The notes under the pieces: model-generated
Told to the model about the DNA's origin: nothing
Seen by the model: the letters and a program-made list of their open reading frames with translations, nothing else
The model's database searches: none
Translations under genes and position numbers: made by a program
Source: Kumtagia ephedrae
GTDB taxonomy: Bacteria > Pseudomonadota > Alphaproteobacteria > Rhizobiales > Rhizobiaceae
Reading direction: 5' to 3'
Assembly: GCF_003012745.1 (NCBI RefSeq)
Contig: NZ_PXYK01000019.1
Coordinates: 62,001 to 126,000 of the forward strand
DNA: 64,000 nt
Shown: piece after piece, positions 26,054-35,715 of the stretch
Position numbering within the stretch: the stretch's first letter is position 1
Layout of the letters: the number at the start of each line of letters is the position of its first letter

Positions 26054-26478
26054 AGATCATCCCAGATCCGGCACCGCGCCGGCATAACGATTTCACGCTG
26101 GCGATGATCAACATCGTCTTCCTGCTGCTGCTGTTCTTCCTGACCACCGGCAGCCTGAGCAACCGCCAGGAGGCGCAGTCGACCGTTCCGGTCACGCGCG
26201 ACCTGCCGCTGGAGCGGCTGCCGCGCCCGCTTCTGCTGCTCGAAGCCGACGGCACGCTGCTGCTCGACGGCCGACCTGTGCCCCGCGCCCGGCTGGTCGA
26301 AGCGGCGCGCAAGGCGCTGGCGGCCACGGGCCGAACCGGCACGGCGCTCAGCCTGCTGGCGCAGCGCGACATGGCCGCCGCTCCCTTCCTCGCCATCGCC
26401 GAGGCGCTGCGTGCGAACGACGTGCCGCTGCAGATCGTGACGCTGCATGAGCCCGAGGGAAGGGCGGCGGCGCCATGA
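26050..26478 (+). CDS. ExbD/TolR family protein 2
   Basis: A 142-residue paralogue of the preceding gene: one TM (LAMINIVFLLLLFFLTTGSL, about 18-37) and a periplasmic domain. The proton-conducting Asp is replaced by Asn (MINIVF), suggesting the two ExbD subunits have different roles in a mixed channel. GTG start at 26050 overlapping the first ExbD gene; ATGA overlap with the TonB-like gene. Confidence 0.88.
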   Translation: MKIIPDPAPRRHNDFTLAMINIVFLLLLFFLTTGSLSNRQEAQSTVPVTRDLPLERLPRPLLLLEADGTLLLDGRPVPRARLVEAARKALAATGRTGTALSLLAQRDMAAAPFLAIAEALRANDVPLQIVTLHEPEGRAAAP

Positions 26479-28085
26479 GCGCCGCTCCCGGCCTCTGGCT
26501 GATTGCCGTCGCCGGCTCGCTGGCGCTGCACGGCGCCATCGGCGCGGCGATCTACGTCATGCCGCTGCCCGACACGCCGGCGCCGGTCCACACCGAGATC
26601 GACATCGCCACACTTACGGCAGGAACCACGGCACGGGCGGCGCGGAGCGAAAAGGCGGCGGTCGTGGCTGCCGCCCGAGCGGCGCCGATCCGCGGGAACG
26701 GCGGAGCGCTGCAGCCGGCCGCCGCGCCGACCACGATTGCGGCCCGCCCTGCCCCGAACAGCAAGGCAGCGGCCCCCGTGACCGCGACGCGCGCCGAAGC
26801 CGCGTTGCACGACAAGACGGTCGGGACGTCTGCCCCGTCCGCGCGAGCGGAAGCCGTCAAGCCGAGCGGGCAAGCCTCGGCGGTCGCGGAGCCGGACAAG
26901 GTCGCGGCCCCGGCTGCGGCCGCGCCGGCTACGGCAGCGGCCGTTGCGGCCAGCACTACACCTGCCCCACCAATAGCGCAGGCCGCACCCCTCCGCCCGG
27001 AAGCGCCGACGGCGCTCTCCTCGCTCCCTCCGGCCGGCTCGGCGGCGAGCCGGACCGAGGCTGAAACGGTCGCGGCGATCGAGGCCAGGACGCCGACCGT
27101 CGCGGTCGGCGGCGCGGCAGGCCTTGCCCCGGCACAATCGCCCTCGGCCCCCCCTGCCACCTCGCCGATGCGCGAGACGGCATCCGCCATTGAACCGTCG
27201 GCGGCCACATCCACGATCGCCGCCACAAGACCGGCCGCCGACATCTCGGCCGTGGCATCGGCCCGGTCGCAAGAATCGGCTGCCGTGGCTCTACGGGCAG
27301 CGCCCATGCGGACCAATGGGATGGCCACCGTCGCGGCACCCCGGGCACCGGCAGCACGCGCGGCGCGGCCGGTGCTTGCGCCAGCCGCGCCAACCGAAAC
27401 CGCGATGGCCGCGCCTGTGCCTCAGCGTCCGGACGTTCTGCGCGAGATGCTCCCCGCGCCGCGCCGGCCGGGCCCGCCGCGCATCGCCGATTTCCTCGCC
27501 GGACGCGGCGACGACTGCCTGCTGGCGCTGCCCGCCGGAATCGGGCCGACGCAGGCCGCCGTCGATGCCTATGCGGCAAGGCCGGAGACCGTCGAACGGC
27601 TCGGCGCCGACTACCACCGGCTGTCGGGTCGGCCGCTCAAGGCCACCCTGCGCCCCGTCTCGCGAGACCAGTGCAGCGCGCTGTCATTCGCCCGCAGCCT
27701 CGCCCAATATCCCGATTTTCCGCTGCGGCTCACTTTGGCCGAAACGACGATCGCCAGCGGCCAGGCGCTCTCCGGGGTGATCTCGGGACTGCGCAAGGAC
27801 ACGCTCTATCTCATCGTCGTCGACGACGAGGGCAAGGCGCAGCTCGTCAGCTCCTATCTCGGCCAGCGCGTCACGCTGACGAATTTCCGGGCGCCGATGA
27901 CGCTCACCTCGGGCCCGGTCTCCTCCGTGCAGCTGCTCGTCGCCATCGCCTCGGACGGGCCGCTGCGCACCTTGCCGGAACGACCCGGCCTGCCGGCCGA
28001 GGACTATTTCGATCGCCTTGCCGAAGAGATCGTCGCCGATCAGCGTTCCATCGCCTTCGGTATCACCTCGTTCGTGGTGCGGTAG
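26475..28085 (+). CDS. TonB-like protein with PpkA-type C-terminal domain
   Basis: A 536-residue protein with an N-terminal TM anchor (about residues 7-30, preceded by few charges as in TonB), a long Ala/Pro/Thr-rich periplasmic stretch (about 60-315), and a folded C-terminal domain (about 335-535). The C-terminal part lacks the TonB fold. Its GDDCLL, QCSALSFARSLAQ, LYLIVVDDEG and VQLLVAIAS segments match in order GDCFFA, QCPVTRFLAGLAQ, TYLLLVDHDG and PQVLIALAT in the C-terminus of the PpkA kinase (28323-30575). Probably driven by the ExbB/ExbD proteins encoded just upstream. Confidence 0.75.
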   Translation: MSAAPGLWLIAVAGSLALHGAIGAAIYVMPLPDTPAPVHTEIDIATLTAGTTARAARSEKAAVVAAARAAPIRGNGGALQPAAAPTTIAARPAPNSKAAAPVTATRAEAALHDKTVGTSAPSARAEAVKPSGQASAVAEPDKVAAPAAAAPATAAAVAASTTPAPPIAQAAPLRPEAPTALSSLPPAGSAASRTEAETVAAIEARTPTVAVGGAAGLAPAQSPSAPPATSPMRETASAIEPSAATSTIAATRPAADISAVASARSQESAAVALRAAPMRTNGMATVAAPRAPAARAARPVLAPAAPTETAMAAPVPQRPDVLREMLPAPRRPGPPRIADFLAGRGDDCLLALPAGIGPTQAAVDAYAARPETVERLGADYHRLSGRPLKATLRPVSRDQCSALSFARSLAQYPDFPLRLTLAETTIASGQALSGVISGLRKDTLYLIVVDDEGKAQLVSSYLGQRVTLTNFRAPMTLTSGPVSSVQLLVAIASDGPLRTLPERPGLPAEDYFDRLAEEIVADQRSIAFGITSFVVR

Positions 28086-28124
28086 ACAACCGGCTTGTTC
28101 CCGATCCAGACTGCCGTACTGCTG

Positions 28125-28279
28125 CCCCTCTCCGTCTCGCCCTTCAGGCTCGCCACCTCTCCCCCACTGCGTGGGGGCGAGGAACCCAGGCTGGAGAGGC
28201 GCCGGCATCGCGGCAGCGGTTCCTCTCCCCCACGGAGTGGGGGAGAGGTGGCGAGCCCGAAGGGCGAGACGGAGAGGGG
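28125..28279. repeat. GC-rich palindromic repeat, family 2 (copy B)
   Basis: An inverted repeat of about 155 bp filling the gap between the convergent TonB-like and ppkA genes. Arms begin cccctctccgtctcgcccttc and end with the complement; inner hairpins surround CCCCCAC...GTGGGGG. Copy E at 55095-55242 shares both arms and core. It may act as a transcript end for both genes. Confidence 0.85.
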
Positions 28280-28322
28280 GGACGGAGAGGGGGGCGCTTC
28301 TGCGGGCAACGGTCGGCCCGAC

Positions 28323-30575
28323 TCAACCCCGGATGCGAAAATACCGCGCCGTCGCCGCGGCTTCCATCTTCTTGGCGCGGATCTCGGCGAGAATGCGCGG
28401 CAGCAGGTCGTCGGCCGGCGCCGGGCCGGTGACCTGCATGGCATCGACCGCCTGCGAGGTGGCTAAGGCGATCAGCACCTGCGGCACCGCGCTCTTGTCT
28501 TCGCCCTTGCCGGTGCCCAGCCCGAGCGCGATGCTGAACGTCGCCTTGCCGTCGCCGCGCTTCAGGATGCGGTCGAGATCGTGGGCGATGCCGTCATGGT
28601 CGACCAGCAGCAGGTAGGTCTGGCGCGACGGAGCGATCTCCACCTCGCCGCTCATCGGGTCGCGGTCGACAAGCTCGTATTTCACCAGGGACAGGTCCGG
28701 CGGATCGCCGGCGGCCTGCGCGAGGCCGGCCAGGAACCGCGTCACGGGGCATTGTTTCTGCCGGATCAGGCGCACGCCGATCTCGGGGTCCGTCTTGAAG
28801 CGTTTCGTGAAGTCGGCGAGCAGGGTCTTGAACGGCTCGACGCTGTCCCCGAATCCTTCGAGCTCGACGGTCCTGCCGTTCATCGACGTCGCGCTGGCGA
28901 AGAAGCAGTCGCCGCCGGAAAAGCTCCTCACCCACTCCGCCTGCTCGGCGGCCGCGTCGACGCCCTGCGGACCGGCTTGCGTGTCCGGTACCGGCTCCGG
29001 CTGCGGCTTGTCGCCATCGGGCTGGACGTCGGGGGGCGGCCCTTGCGGCGCCGGGCCCGGTTCGGCTCTCTTGTCCGTCGGGCCTTTTCCGTCCTCCGGA
29101 GCCGGCGGGTCGCCCTGCGGCGGGGCGGTCGTGTCCGGCTCGCTTGGCTGCGTGTCCGGCGGGCCTGGCCGCGGGTCGGGAGCGGGCGACGTGTCCGGAG
29201 GCGCCGGCGGCCCCGCATCCGGCGCCGTCTCCTTGTCCGCGGGTCGAGCGCCGTCGGCGTCGACGGGCGCGGTTCGGTCGTCGTCGGGCGTCGTGCCCTG
29301 ATCGGCCGCCCCACCATCCGGCGTGGCGTCCGGGGTCGCCGTCGGCTCGGGCCGGGGTTGCGGCACCGGCAGGAAGCGGTCGGCGAACCCGCCATACCAC
29401 ACGACGGCGGCGACGCTGGCGGCAAGCAGCGCCAGCGGGCCGGCCGCCAGCCCGCCGCGCCCGCGGCTCCGCCTGCCGGTCGCGGCCGGCTCCGTGCCGG
29501 GCAGGCCGCTCGCCGGCTTCAGCTCGGGAATCGCGATCTTCTCCGGTCCGCGATAGGGGCCGAACGGGCTTTCGCTGGCGGGCGGAGGCGCTTCCGGCGT
29601 CGCCCCCGTCTCGCCGGAAGCGGGCCTTGCCGGGCCGCCGGTCGGTTCGGCCGCCGTCGGGGCGAGCCGCTGCGGCGGCGGCGCCGTCACCGTCGGCTCC
29701 TGAACCCGCCAGGCGTCGCGGCCGGGCGCGACCCAGCTTGCCACCTCGTCCATGCCGCCCGGCCGGTCGCCCGGATCCGGCTGCAGCATGGCCTCCAGGA
29801 CCGGGCGCAGCTCAGCGTCGACACCGGCGAGGTCGGGTACGGCGCGCCGCTTCTCGATCACCTCGACCTGGCTGCCGCTCATGTCGAGCGGGGCGCCGCG
29901 CAGCGCCGCCGCCATCACCAGCCCGAGGCTGTAGATGTCGGATTTTTCCGTGACCTCGCCGCCATGCATGCCGAGCTGCTCGGGCGAGACGAAGTTGTAC
30001 TTTCCGGCGAACACGCCGCCGAGCAGCGTCTCGCCGCCGACGGTGGCCGAGCGGGCGATGCCGAAGTCGATGATCTTGGCGCGGCCGACCTTGCCGCCAG
30101 GCAGGATGATGTTGTCGGGCGAGAGATCGCGGTGGATAATGCCGGCCTCATGCGCGGCGGCCAGGCCGGAGGCCAGCCGGAACAGCAGGGCGCGCGCATC
30201 GCCGGCCGGCATCGGCCCGCGCGCGAACATGTCGACCAGCGACAGCCCGTCGACGAACTCCATGGCCAGATACGGCCGGCCGATCGCCTGGTCGATGGCG
30301 AAGACGTGGTAGCGCACGATCGCCTCGTGCGACAGGTGGTTGAGGATCGAGGCTTCCTTGCGGAACAGCGACAGGATCATCGCGTCGCGGGCGAATTCCG
30401 GCAGCACGATCTTGATCGCCACCGGGTCGCCGGTCTGGATGTTGTGGCCGCGGAACACCTCGCCCATGCCGCCGGCGGCGATGCGCTCGTCGAGCTCGTA
30501 GGTGCCGCTGAGCTGCGTGCCGACCGCCACCCCTTCTGGCAGCGCCACCAGCATGGTCTTTTCGTCAGAGGACAT
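28323..30575 (-). CDS. ppkA: T6SS Ser/Thr protein kinase PpkA
   Basis: A 750-residue membrane kinase. The N-terminal kinase domain (about 25-290) shows the Gly-rich loop (IAAGGMGEVFRG), catalytic Lys55, HRDLSPDN (148-155) and DFG (170-172). The usual Lys of HRDxKPxN is Ser, seen in some bacterial kinases. A Pro-rich linker, a TM near 372-395, a very Pro/Asp-rich periplasmic stretch and a C-terminal domain (about 555-735) follow. PpkA phosphorylates Fha in known systems. The C-terminal domain resembles that of the TonB-like protein. The ATG at 30575 overlaps pppA by 11 bp. Confidence 0.93.
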   Translation of the reverse strand: MSSDEKTMLVALPEGVAVGTQLSGTYELDERIAAGGMGEVFRGHNIQTGDPVAIKIVLPEFARDAMILSLFRKEASILNHLSHEAIVRYHVFAIDQAIGRPYLAMEFVDGLSLVDMFARGPMPAGDARALLFRLASGLAAAHEAGIIHRDLSPDNIILPGGKVGRAKIIDFGIARSATVGGETLLGGVFAGKYNFVSPEQLGMHGGEVTEKSDIYSLGLVMAAALRGAPLDMSGSQVEVIEKRRAVPDLAGVDAELRPVLEAMLQPDPGDRPGGMDEVASWVAPGRDAWRVQEPTVTAPPPQRLAPTAAEPTGGPARPASGETGATPEAPPPASESPFGPYRGPEKIAIPELKPASGLPGTEPAATGRRSRGRGGLAAGPLALLAASVAAVVWYGGFADRFLPVPQPRPEPTATPDATPDGGAADQGTTPDDDRTAPVDADGARPADKETAPDAGPPAPPDTSPAPDPRPGPPDTQPSEPDTTAPPQGDPPAPEDGKGPTDKRAEPGPAPQGPPPDVQPDGDKPQPEPVPDTQAGPQGVDAAAEQAEWVRSFSGGDCFFASATSMNGRTVELEGFGDSVEPFKTLLADFTKRFKTDPEIGVRLIRQKQCPVTRFLAGLAQAAGDPPDLSLVKYELVDRDPMSGEVEIAPSRQTYLLLVDHDGIAHDLDRILKRGDGKATFSIALGLGTGKGEDKSAVPQVLIALATSQAVDAMQVTGPAPADDLLPRILAEIRAKKMEAAATARYFRIRG

Positions 30576-31353
30576 GGCGCTCGTCCGAACCGCTTGCCGG
30601 GGCGGCCGCAAGCTCGTCGTCCTCGCCCACCGCGTGGCACTTCACCACCACGACGGTCACGTTGTCGGTGCCGCCGCGCTCCAGCGCCCGGTCGACCAGC
30701 ATGCGGCAGGCGGCCTCCGCCGGCGCCGCGAGCACCGCGTCGCGTATCTCGTCGTCGGTCACGTGGGCGGTGAGCCCGTCCGTGTTGAGGACGAAGACGT
30801 CGCCGGGCCGCGTCTGGCCAAGCTCCATGTCGGTCGATATCTCCTCCTCCGCGCCGACAGCCCGCGTGATGACGTTGCGGCGCGGCCAGACGCGCGCCTC
30901 CGCCGGCGTCAGCACGCCGCGGTCGAGCAGCTCCTGCACCTCGGTATGGTCGTGCGAAAGCTGCGTCAGCACGCCGTCGCGCACCAGGTAGACGCGGCTG
31001 TCGCCCAGCCAGATGCAGGCGAACTGGCGATCGAAGGCGAGCAGGGCCGCGACCGTCGAGCCGATGGTGCCGCCGCGCGCCTGGGCGATCTGCCAGATGC
31101 GGGCATTGGCGCGCACGATGCGATCCTCGAAGCGGGCGCGCAGATCCGGCGCCGAGCTTGCCACGCCGAGCGTCGCCAGGTAGTCGACGATCGCCGACGA
31201 CGCCACCTCGCCGGAATCGTGCCCGCCCATGCCGTCGGCCACCAGCCACAGCCCGCTCCGCGGCGCGATCAGGAAACGGTCCTCGTTGAGATCGCGCACC
31301 CGGCCGGGATGGGTGAGGCCGAAACTTTCGAAGCGGATACCGGCATCGTGCAC
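30565..31353 (-). CDS. pppA: T6SS PP2C-type phosphatase PppA
   Basis: A 262-residue cytoplasmic PP2C phosphatase that reverses PpkA phosphorylation of the FHA protein. Metal-binding motifs are intact: RDLNEDRF near the N-terminus, VADGMGGHDSGE, GDSRVYL and a C-terminal GGTDNVTVVV. It begins with GTG at 31353. The gene lies between tagF and ppkA in the same transcript, as in other phospho-regulated T6SS loci. Confidence 0.93.
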   Translation of the reverse strand: MHDAGIRFESFGLTHPGRVRDLNEDRFLIAPRSGLWLVADGMGGHDSGEVASSAIVDYLATLGVASSAPDLRARFEDRIVRANARIWQIAQARGGTIGSTVAALLAFDRQFACIWLGDSRVYLVRDGVLTQLSHDHTEVQELLDRGVLTPAEARVWPRRNVITRAVGAEEEISTDMELGQTRPGDVFVLNTDGLTAHVTDDEIRDAVLAAPAEAACRMLVDRALERGGTDNVTVVVVKCHAVGEDDELAAAPASGSDERHVL

Positions 31354-31402
31354 TTTTCGTCACCCGCGATGGCCGGCGCGCGCCGCGCTGCCGGCGGTTC
31401 AG

Positions 31403-32074
31403 TCACTCGGCCACGGCCTTCAGCATGCGCGTATGAAAATACGGATCGGGGAGGCCGTTCCTGGCATGCAGCAGAGGGCCGCGCTCGTCGTTGCCCGGCA
31501 CCCACCAATAGCTGCGGCCGCGTGCCACCTGCCGATAGTCGTCCTCGAAGATCGCCGCCAGGAAGCTCGGCGTGTCGATGTCCTGCCCGGCCTGCCACAG
31601 AGGCCCGCCCTTGAACATGGAGCGGCGCGCATTCGGCACCAGCCGGTCGATGGCGGGAGCCGGCAGGCCGCCCAGCACGGATTCGACTGCCGGCGCCGCG
31701 CCCTCTTCGAGCACACCGAGCAGGCGCGCCTCGATCGCGGCGAACCACTTCTCCTGCGGCGAATAGGACGGCGGCGGCAGGCTCTCGCCCGGTTCGCAGG
31801 CATAGAGCGCCAGCAGCGGGAAGAAGCGGCCGATGCCGTCGACGGAGGGCATCAGCGCGCCGGCGCAATTGACGCCGAGCACGTCGGCGCCGATCCAGAA
31901 GCGCCAGATCGGCGCGACCAGGTAGACCTCCTCCCAGCCGCGGCCGAGTTCGCTGCGGCTCGCCGCGACGGCCGACTGCAGCCACGTCTCCAGCGGCGAC
32001 AGCACCTCGCCGGCGATGCCGAATGCGATGAAGTCGCGCTTCTGCGGCAGCTTGCCGAACAGACCGAAACCCAT
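31403..32074 (-). CDS. tagF: T6SS regulator TagF
   Basis: A 223-residue cytoplasmic protein with the TagF_N domain (GLFGKLPQKRDFIAFGI at the N-terminus; WRFWIGADVLG; GRFFPLLALYA). TagF represses T6SS by sequestering Fha or acts on the same control point as PppA in known bacteria; a TagF-PppA fusion exists in some. Here the two are separate adjacent genes (49 bp). It starts 1 bp after the tssM stop. Confidence 0.92.
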   Translation of the reverse strand: MGFGLFGKLPQKRDFIAFGIAGEVLSPLETWLQSAVAASRSELGRGWEEVYLVAPIWRFWIGADVLGVNCAGALMPSVDGIGRFFPLLALYACEPGESLPPPSYSPQEKWFAAIEARLLGVLEEGAAPAVESVLGGLPAPAIDRLVPNARRSMFKGGPLWQAGQDIDTPSFLAAIFEDDYRQVARGRSYWWVPGNDERGPLLHARNGLPDPYFHTRMLKAVAE

Positions 32075-32075
32075 G

Positions 32076-35000
32076 TCACAACCCGCTCGGACAGGAGAAC
32101 TGGGTGAGCGCCGGCAGGAAGAACGGATTGGCCACCGAGCCGACCCGGATCGAATAGGCGACGTCGCGGCCGCCGATGACGAAGCGGGCCCGCATGCCGT
32201 CCGGCGTCTGCGATACCGAGCCGTATTCGAACAGCCGCATCAGCGCCCAGTCGCCTTCGGTGACGACGCCCGAGGCGCGGCCGGGAATGTCCGGCGTCAG
32301 CTCGACGCTGGCGGTTCCGCCCGACATGCTCGACGGCCACTGCACCGACAGCGGCAGCCCGCCGACCTGCGTGCTCTGGACGAGCTGGCCGTCGATGCGG
32401 AACAGCGCCATCTCGGCCTCGCCGTTCAGCGAGAACGGCGTGACGGTGAGGCTGACCGCCGGCATCGGACCGGTCTGCGGGAAGAAGGCATCGCGGATCT
32501 CGGCGGCGCGCTGGAACTCCTTGAGCGTCGCCTTCGACAGCTCGCGTCCGAGCCGGGTGTCCTCCTTCCACACCCAGTCGCCGCCGCCCATGTCGGTCAG
32601 CGGGGCCAGGTTCTGCGCGAAGAAGCGGTCGATGACGCCGTTCGGCGCGAAGATGCGCGCGAAATCCTGCATGCGCACGTCGCGCTCGCTGTCCTTGGCG
32701 AAGGGATAGCGGTTGGCGATCACCGAATCGCAGGCCTGCGTCACCTCGCTGTTCAGCATCTGGTTGAGCTGGGCCAGCGAGTTGCCGGCCGCGTCGCCCT
32801 CGAAATCGTCGACGGCGGCATTGACCATGCGCGCCACCGGACGCGGCAGCCGCGAGGCGTTGGCGCGCAGGTTCACCACCTGCATCTGCATGTTGGCGTT
32901 GGCGCGGGCAGCCTGCGACGGATTGGTCGCGGCCAGCACCAGGCTCTGGTAGACCTCGTAGAAGTTCTGCACCAGCGCGTCGACCGGCCGCTTGCCCGGA
33001 TCGCCCTTCACCAGTTCGTGGAACGGCCGGAACTGCGCCTCGATGTTGGCGCCCGGAACCGGACGCGCCCCGGCGGAGCCGGAGAAGGTGTCGCCGGCGC
33101 GGCTGTCGAACTTCTTCATCGCCAGATCGATGCCGATGCGCGCCAGGCCCGATGCGCGCGCCGCCGCCCGGTCGGCGGCGTATTTCGCCACGGTCCTGGC
33201 CGCATCGGCAGCGTCGCCGCCGATATCCGGCAGGTTGGCGGGCAGGTCGAGCGTCAGCTCGCCTTCGACCGGCTCGCGCGTCAGCTGCGTCTCCAGGCTC
33301 ACAGCCTCGAACAGCTGGCGGATCGGCGAGTTCGGCGACGAGGCCGCCGACAAAGCGAGATATTGCGGCTTGTCGGCAGACATCGATTTCAGCTTGAGGT
33401 TGTCGATGACGGCGTTCCAGGCATCGACGAAATCCTTGCCGTAGCGTTCGATCAGCACCGGGCCGAGCTGGCCGAACTGCTCCTCGACGCCCTTCTGCTC
33501 GGCCAGCTCGCCCATCACCCATTTCTCGCCCTCGATCTTGTCGGCGACGGCGGCGAGCTGCGGGATGAAGAAGTCCTGGAAACCGGCATAGGTGTAGAGG
33601 CCGGGCACGGCCAGCTTGTCGAGCTCGGTGCCGTCGACGGTCTCGAATACCAGCGCGGTGTCCGGGCCGCCGCGCGCGATCACCGAGAAATTCTCGACCG
33701 GTGCCGAGTAGGAGGCGGTCTTGATCAGCGCATAGGCGCGGTCGGCCATGTTCATGCGCGCCAGCGAGCGCTGCGCCGATTCGACCAGCGGCCCGTTGAG
33801 TTCGAAGCTCGGCTTGTGCGAGGAGCCGAGGTCGAGCATGGCGCCGAGATGACGGACGAGGTCCTCGCGCAGCGCGCGGTTGTTCGGGCCCGGATAAAGG
33901 TTCTCCTCCCAGTCCTTTCGCATCCAGGTCTCGACCAGGTCCTCGTCGACCTTGGGCGCCTGGCCGCCGAGCATGAGATAGACCTTGAGCGTCTCGTAGA
34001 GCGCCAGCGGGTCGTTCATGCTGGCCTCGATCTGCCGCTCCAGCCGCAGGATGAGGCGCGAGCGGAACATGCGCTCCAGCGCCTGCCGGTAGGTGGTCCC
34101 GGCCGCGGAGACCAGGCGCGGACGCTGCGCCAGGCCGAAACTCTCGCGCATCGGCGTCGGCAGGTCGCGGTTGTCGTAGCCGACCGGCATGGTGCGCAGG
34201 ATGTCGAGCAGCCCGGCGGCATTGGAGAGCTCGACGTCGGCGACGGTGTTGGTCTTGAGCTCGGGCGCCGCGTTGACGCGGTACTGCTCGGCCGAGCTGT
34301 CGGTGGCGGCGATGAGTTGCCGGTTGCTGGCAAAGCTCATACCCCAGGCGCCGAGCGCACCGGCCGCGACGAGGCCCATCGCCGCCAGCGCACCGTAGCG
34401 CAGGAGAGCCGCGCGCCGCACCGCGCCCATGTCGCGCGACACCCAGCCGGCCTCGGCGAAGATCACCTTGGTCAGCAGGTCGCGCAGGAAGAAGCTCTTG
34501 CCCTGCCCCGACAGCTGGGAGGCATGCGCGGTCTCGCCGAAGCTGCGGCCGATCGAGCCGAGCACCTGGTCGATCGGCGTGCCTTCCTGCGTGCCCGAGG
34601 AGAAATAGAAGCCGCGCAGATTGGCGTCGGCCTGGTAGCGCGTCGGCTCGAAGATGCGGTTGAGGAAATCGGCGACGCGCTCCTTCAGGAGCGCGAACTG
34701 CGCGGGAAAACCGAAGATGGCGATGCGGGCGATCGGGTCCGGCTCCTCGTGCAGCCGGTCGGTCACCTCCTCCGTCAGGCGCCGCACCAAGAGGTCGAAC
34801 TCGGCCGGCACCTCGCCGACCATGTTCTTCCGGCGGTCCTCGGTCTGGAAGGTGGCGCCCCAGACTTTGCGGCGGCGCGCCTCGGTGAAGCTGCCGAAAT
34901 ATTCGGCGAAGCCGGCGATCAGGTCGGCCTTGGTGAACAGCGCGTAGACCGGGAAGTCGATCTTGAGCTGCTGGTGCAGTTCGAGCAGGCGCTTGCGGAT

Positions 35001-35687
35001 CGCCGTCGCGTGCTCGCCGAGCTGCTGGCCGTCGAGCTTCAGCAGGTCCTCGATGGAAATCGCCAGGATGACGCCGTTGATCGGCTGTTTTGCGCGCTGC
35101 TGCTTGAGCAGCGACAGGAAGGAGAGCCAGCTCTTCTTGTCGGTCTCGCTGTCGGAATCCTGCGTGGTGTAGCGCCCGGCGGTGTCGATCAGCACCGCCT
35201 CCTCGGTGAACCACCAGTCGCAGTAGCGGGTGCCGCCGGTGCCGGCCACCGCCTTGCCGCCATCGGGTCCGGCGAGCGGGAACTTCAGGCCGGAATTCAC
35301 CAGCGCCGTCGTCTTGCCGGCGCCGGGCGGGCCGACGATGACGTACCAGGGCAGGTCGTAGAGATAGTTGCGCTTGCCGCTGGCGCGCTTCAGCGTCTCC
35401 AGCGCCTCGGCCATGCGCTCGCCCAGCACCTTGCCGTCGCCCTGCCTGCCCTCGCTCTCGGCGAGCGCCGCCTCCAGCGCCTTGGCGGCACGGCGGCGCA
35501 GCCACCAGCGGACGCCGTAGAAGCCGCCGACGGCGGCGAAGACGACGAAGATGATGAGCAGGCGCACCCAGACCGGGTCGAAGGGCCGGATGTCCTCGTA
35601 GCCGACCAGCGGGCCGGCGAACCAGACGGCCGCGGCGAAAGCCAGCAGGCCGACGGCGATGGCGGTTCGGATGAGCCATTTCCTCAT
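32076..35687 (-). CDS. tssM: T6SS membrane-complex protein TssM (IcmF)
   Basis: A 1203-residue inner-membrane protein that spans to the outer envelope. Two TM helices lie at about 4-25 and 40-58, a cytoplasmic GTPase-like domain has Walker A (GPPGAGKTT, about 119-127), and a third TM lies near 430. The remainder is the long periplasmic part. The start MRKWLIRTAIAVG at 35687 is chosen because an upstream ATG in the same frame would translate the palindromic repeat at 35716-35847. Complete length and intact Walker A indicate a working protein. Confidence 0.95.
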   Translation of the reverse strand: MRKWLIRTAIAVGLLAFAAAVWFAGPLVGYEDIRPFDPVWVRLLIIFVVFAAVGGFYGVRWWLRRRAAKALEAALAESEGRQGDGKVLGERMAEALETLKRASGKRNYLYDLPWYVIVGPPGAGKTTALVNSGLKFPLAGPDGGKAVAGTGGTRYCDWWFTEEAVLIDTAGRYTTQDSDSETDKKSWLSFLSLLKQQRAKQPINGVILAISIEDLLKLDGQQLGEHATAIRKRLLELHQQLKIDFPVYALFTKADLIAGFAEYFGSFTEARRRKVWGATFQTEDRRKNMVGEVPAEFDLLVRRLTEEVTDRLHEEPDPIARIAIFGFPAQFALLKERVADFLNRIFEPTRYQADANLRGFYFSSGTQEGTPIDQVLGSIGRSFGETAHASQLSGQGKSFFLRDLLTKVIFAEAGWVSRDMGAVRRAALLRYGALAAMGLVAAGALGAWGMSFASNRQLIAATDSSAEQYRVNAAPELKTNTVADVELSNAAGLLDILRTMPVGYDNRDLPTPMRESFGLAQRPRLVSAAGTTYRQALERMFRSRLILRLERQIEASMNDPLALYETLKVYLMLGGQAPKVDEDLVETWMRKDWEENLYPGPNNRALREDLVRHLGAMLDLGSSHKPSFELNGPLVESAQRSLARMNMADRAYALIKTASYSAPVENFSVIARGGPDTALVFETVDGTELDKLAVPGLYTYAGFQDFFIPQLAAVADKIEGEKWVMGELAEQKGVEEQFGQLGPVLIERYGKDFVDAWNAVIDNLKLKSMSADKPQYLALSAASSPNSPIRQLFEAVSLETQLTREPVEGELTLDLPANLPDIGGDAADAARTVAKYAADRAAARASGLARIGIDLAMKKFDSRAGDTFSGSAGARPVPGANIEAQFRPFHELVKGDPGKRPVDALVQNFYEVYQSLVLAATNPSQAARANANMQMQVVNLRANASRLPRPVARMVNAAVDDFEGDAAGNSLAQLNQMLNSEVTQACDSVIANRYPFAKDSERDVRMQDFARIFAPNGVIDRFFAQNLAPLTDMGGGDWVWKEDTRLGRELSKATLKEFQRAAEIRDAFFPQTGPMPAVSLTVTPFSLNGEAEMALFRIDGQLVQSTQVGGLPLSVQWPSSMSGGTASVELTPDIPGRASGVVTEGDWALMRLFEYGSVSQTPDGMRARFVIGGRDVAYSIRVGSVANPFFLPALTQFSCPSGL

Positions 35688-35715
35688 GGCCGCCGCCTCG
35701 CGCCTCGCCCAGGAC

